Notes under the pieces: generated by a model
What the model saw: the letters and a program-made list of their open reading frames with translations, nothing else
The model's database searches: none
Told to the model about the DNA's origin: nothing
Shown here: positions 61,859 through 64,000 of the stretch, piece by piece
Layout: each line of letters begins with the position of its first letter
Numbering within the stretch: position 1 is the stretch's first letter
Origin: Paraclostridium hominis
GTDB lineage: Bacteria > Bacillota > Clostridia > Peptostreptococcales > Peptostreptococcaceae
Direction of reading: 5' to 3'
Assembly (NCBI RefSeq): GCF_014306135.1
Contig: NZ_JACRWD010000001.1
Location: 1,116,001 to 1,180,000 of the forward strand
DNA: 64,000 nucleotides
Made by a program: the position numbers and the translations under genes

Positions 61859-62719
61859 ATGAAAGAAAATATTTTTAAAAAATTTTTATTTGAATCTATA
61901 GGATTAATTTTAGGATGTATTTTTATGAGTATAGGTATAAATATGTTTTTAAAACCTTATACTATAGCTCCTGGAGGACTTAGCGGTTTATCTGTAGTTT
62001 TAGGGAAGTTAACAGGTCTCCCTATATCGGTAGTTATGTTAGGAATAGGTATTCCTCTAGTAATATTTTCAATAAAGATATTAGGCATAAAAGATTCAAT
62101 CAAAACCCTTATAGGCATGAGTATATTCTCAGCAATATTAAGTCTTACATCCAAACTATCTAATACACATGTAACTGAGGATGTATTATTATGTTCAGTA
62201 TCTGGTGCACTTTGTTTGGGAGTTGGACTTGGAATTATTCTTAAAATGGATGCTTCAACAGGAGGAACAGATCTTATAGCTTTAATGCTAAATAAAATTT
62301 TTCCAAATATACCACTTTCTAAATTTATGATTATGTTAGATGGAATGGTTGTCATATCTGCAGGTTTAGCTAGCAAAAACTTAGAAACTGCACTTTATTC
62401 AGGTGTTGCACTTTATATTATAGTAAAAGTTGTAGATGCTATAGTTTCTGACTTTAACTATTCCAAAGCATTTATGATTATATCTAATGAACCAAATGCC
62501 TTAAGAGATGGTATTAATAAAGAAATTAAAAGAGGTGTTACTTTTCTTCAAGGCAAAGGGGGGTATACCAACGAAGATAAAAATGTATTATTAGTTGTTG
62601 TTTCTAAAAATGAAGAAGTTCATTTAAAGAAAGTCATTAAAAATATAGATCCTTCTGCATTTATAATTGTCACTGATGTTCATGAAGTTTTAGGTGAAGG
62701 TTTTAAAGCTATAGCTTAG
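61859..62719 (+). CDS. YitT-family membrane protein (DUF161/DUF2179)
   Basis: 286 residues from ATG 61859 (GTGAGGTG SD). Six hydrophobic helices with MFLKPYTIAPGGLSGLSVVL and GASTGGTDLIALMLNKIF, read here as MDASTGGTDLI, then a C-terminal DUF2179 domain of about 80 residues (TFLQGKGGYTNEDKNVLLVVV, VTDVHEVLGEGF). The membrane role is unknown; some members are linked to transport. A plus-strand -10 TATAAT lies about 25-30 nt upstream. Confidence 0.87.
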   Translation: MKENIFKKFLFESIGLILGCIFMSIGINMFLKPYTIAPGGLSGLSVVLGKLTGLPISVVMLGIGIPLVIFSIKILGIKDSIKTLIGMSIFSAILSLTSKLSNTHVTEDVLLCSVSGALCLGVGLGIILKMDASTGGTDLIALMLNKIFPNIPLSKFMIMLDGMVVISAGLASKNLETALYSGVALYIIVKVVDAIVSDFNYSKAFMIISNEPNALRDGINKEIKRGVTFLQGKGGYTNEDKNVLLVVVSKNEEVHLKKVIKNIDPSAFIIVTDVHEVLGEGFKAIA

Positions 62720-62780
62720 CAACATTATCCTCTTAAAATCATAATTTATATTTATATACATGATTTTAGGAGGAATTTTT

Positions 62781-63191
62781 ATGTCTAATGCTCAATATGG
62801 AGATTTAATTTTTGTTGATCATGGATTATATAAGCATTTTGGCATATATATAAACGATGATTGCGTTATACATTATGATGGTAAAATTGATGATAAGTTT
62901 CTAAGACATATGTGCATTCGTCAAACTAATATGGATAGATTTTTAGCTGGCAAAAATAGTTTTAAAGTATATAATGATAAAAATTGTAATATAACTTCCC
63001 GTGATGTAGTAAATAGAGCTAAATCACGTTTAGGGGAAAAAAATTTCAATTTAGTATTTAATAATTGTGAACATTTTGGATTATGGTGCAAAACTGGAAT
63101 TAGTAAATCTAACCAAGTAGATTTATTAACACTACTACTAGTATTCGTAATTGTAGGAACAGACTACTATAATAAAAAAGGCAGAGATTAA
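62781..63191 (+). CDS. LRAT-like NlpC/P60 protein with C-terminal membrane helix
   Basis: 136 residues from ATG 62781 (AGGAGG SD); an in-frame ATG at 62760 lies before the SD. LRAT signatures: YGDLIFVDHGLYKHFGIYI with H19, and FNNCEHFGLW with catalytic C96. A hydrophobic helix at 114-128 near the C-terminus would anchor it. LRAT-domain enzymes transfer acyl chains or hydrolyse phospholipids. It lies 61 nt after the YitT gene, perhaps in the same transcript. Confidence 0.8.
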   Translation: MSNAQYGDLIFVDHGLYKHFGIYINDDCVIHYDGKIDDKFLRHMCIRQTNMDRFLAGKNSFKVYNDKNCNITSRDVVNRAKSRLGEKNFNLVFNNCEHFGLWCKTGISKSNQVDLLTLLLVFVIVGTDYYNKKGRD

Positions 63192-63201
63192 ATCTCTGCC
63201 T
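63179..63201. terminator. Terminator after the LRAT-like gene
   Basis: Perfect 10-bp stem AGGCAGAGAT/ATCTCTGCCT with a 3-nt loop. It overlaps the stop codon of the LRAT-like gene; the convergent Ena-like gene ends 29 nt further on. Confidence 0.75.
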
Positions 63202-63229
63202 AAAATACTATATCATATCAAATTTAGAT

Positions 63230-63616
63230 TTAAATTGAAGGATATTCTATATCAAAGAACAATAAAACTCTAGCTGTTTGAGCTCCTGAAAGAATTTGAA
63301 CTGTTACAGCATTTAAAGCAGCTACAGAAATTGCTGCCTCATCATTTGCTTCTACAACTATATTTGAACCATCTACTACAAAATTTATAGTTGCTCTTGA
63401 TAAATTTCTCAGGATTACTGTACCTCTTACAAAAGCAGTTCCTGGATTTGCTACATAAACTGTTTTAACTCCTGTTGTAGCAGTTGTTCTTAAAGTAAAT
63501 TGTTCTTTAATAAATGAATCAGGATTACAACAAACACTACTAATCTTATTTTTTACATCATCCCAATCTGAATTAGTATTATCTTCACAACAAAATTTAT
63601 TATAAAATTCACTCAT
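63230..63616 (-). CDS. Candidate endospore-appendage (S-Ena/DUF3992-like) subunit
   Basis: 128 residues, no signal peptide. The N-terminal about 40 residues hold two double-cysteine sites (FCCED and VCCNP), like the cysteine-bearing connector of Bacillus Ena subunits that forms intersubunit disulfides. The remainder is strand-rich with TATTGVKTVYVANPGTAFVR, GTVILRNLSRATINFVVDG and EAAISVAALNAVTVQIL, the pattern of the DUF3992 jellyroll. Base composition is richer in A, V, T and G codons than its neighbours, as in coat or pilus proteins. SD AAGGAGG. Assignment is by pattern only. Confidence 0.5.
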   Translation of the reverse strand: MSEFYNKFCCEDNTNSDWDDVKNKISSVCCNPDSFIKEQFTLRTTATTGVKTVYVANPGTAFVRGTVILRNLSRATINFVVDGSNIVVEANDEAAISVAALNAVTVQILSGAQTARVLLFFDIEYPSI

Positions 63617-63743
63617 TATTATATACCTCCTTAAATAGAACTAGTTATAACCAGCCCTTAATATATATAATATTCTTTATATATATTTTGTTTACACTAT
63701 ACCCCAATATTTTTATATTTTTTTACAAAACTTGACAAATAAA

Positions 63744-63777
63744 AAAGCACTACTTATTTTAAATAAGTTAGTGCTTT
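63744..63777 (-). terminator. Terminator of the ABC-F gene
   Basis: Stem AAAGCAC-CTTATTT / AAATAAG-GTGCTTT with a mismatch, followed on the minus side by TTTTTTATTTG. Confidence 0.75.
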
Positions 63778-63786
63778 AAAGACTTC

Positions 63787-64000
63787 TTAATTACTTTTAG
63801 AATCTCCATACATTTCTTTTAATTGATTTTGTATGTCTTTGTTTTCTAAATACTCATCAAGAGTAGTTTTTCTATCCATTACTCCATTTGGAGTTATTTC
63901 TATTATTCTATTTGCAAGAGTTTGTATCATCTCGTGGTAATGAGAGTTAAATATTAATACTCCTGGGAACTTTTCTAAACCTTTATTTACAGAAGTTATA
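63787..64000 (-). CDS. ABC-F family ATPase, C-terminal end (partial)
   Basis: The last 71 codons of a gene that extends beyond the window edge. KGLEKFPGVLIFNSHYHEM is the H-loop region of the second nucleotide-binding domain, followed by ANRIIEITPNGVMDRKTTLDEYL, as in the YbiT/Ettl-like ABC-F branch. ABC-F proteins act on the ribosome. Relatives usually have SHDHEF at the H-loop; here SHYHEM is read. Only the 3' end is visible. Confidence 0.75.
   Translation of the reverse strand, partial: ITSVNKGLEKFPGVLIFNSHYHEMIQTLANRIIEITPNGVMDRKTTLDEYLENKDIQNQLKEMYGDSKSN

Noticed and set aside
1..64000. CRISPR arrays, prophage, insertion sequences, rRNA or tRNA genes
   Set aside because: No regularly spaced repeats, integrase, transposase or terminal inverted repeats were seen, and no cloverleaf or rRNA-like stretches stood out on reading.

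Overview
This window comes from a very AT-rich, low-GC Gram-positive anaerobe of the class Clostridia. By inference it belongs to the Peptostreptococcaceae (Paraclostridium, Romboutsia or Clostridioides type). Supporting evidence: a ferredoxin-dependent 2-oxoacid oxidoreductase operon (kor), strong purine-rich Shine-Dalgarno (SD) sequences with frequent TTG/GTG starts, many MATE pumps and two-component systems, and a candidate spore-appendage protein. Almost every gene is on the minus strand, so the window lies within one replichore with minus as the probable leading strand. I saw no rRNA, tRNA, CRISPR array, IS element or prophage.

Layout. 1-0.8 kb is a graveyard of decayed minus-strand coding tails with surviving terminators. 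0.8-6.8 kb holds a UDG-like protein, a broken CNNM/HlyC membrane protein, an anchored metallopeptidase, a DUF2089 regulator and small membrane ORFs. 6.9-9.6 kb is a VanRS-like two-component operon headed by a nonsense-interrupted D,D-carboxypeptidase. 9.8-13.1 kb has a truncated Nudix gene, a GntR/ABC operon and a flavin-type oxidoreductase. 14-16.3 kb is a MerR-controlled MATE pump. 16.4-23.2 kb is a nucleoside module: YesM/YesN-type two-component system, a membrane-anchored BMP-family binding protein, purine nucleoside phosphorylase, a concentrative nucleoside transporter and fructose-6-phosphate aldolase/transaldolase. 23.3-29.2 kb holds acetyltransferases, an NlpC/P60 hydrolase, a broken berberine-bridge-type oxidase, a ClC channel and a methyltransferase. 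29.4-35.8 kb holds a 33-aa peptide gene, an orphan AgrC-like kinase, a second nucleoside transporter, YczE-like and SDR genes and a broken HD-domain gene. 35.9-44.3 kb has a 1190-residue four-module AAA+ protein, a YhaM-like nuclease, TcdA, a sigma factor with a membrane partner, a creatininase remnant, dCMP deaminase and SurE. 44.7-51.7 kb holds an RpiR regulator, GltS, korDABC, MnmM and RluB. 51.8-64 kb holds an AI-2E-family permease, a TPR lipoprotein, a MarR/MATE operon with a double operator, a large PepSY-like membrane protein, two papain-fold proteins, a VTT protein, a TcyP-like symporter, a YitT protein, an Ena-like spore protein and the end of an ABC-F gene.

Two themes stand out. First, at least six coding regions or remnants carry exactly one in-frame stop (TAA, TGA or TAG) while the frame stays open on both sides. 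This points to recent gene decay (or base errors in the source sequence) rather than recoding. Second, several regulatory arrangements can be read directly: a MerR promoter with a 19-bp spacer, paired MarR operators around a 17-bp-spaced promoter, a GntR palindrome, a near-consensus CodY box before gltS, and a 15-bp inverted repeat between the YesN-like regulator and the nucleoside operon.

The most interesting candidate systems are three. The nucleoside module could be a three-component sensing system, with an anchored binding protein, a YesM kinase and a YesN regulator controlling nucleoside salvage. The four-module AAA+ protein has two intact and two degenerate ATPase modules and a C-terminal SHOCT-like tail. 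The Ena-like protein is at 63.2 kb.
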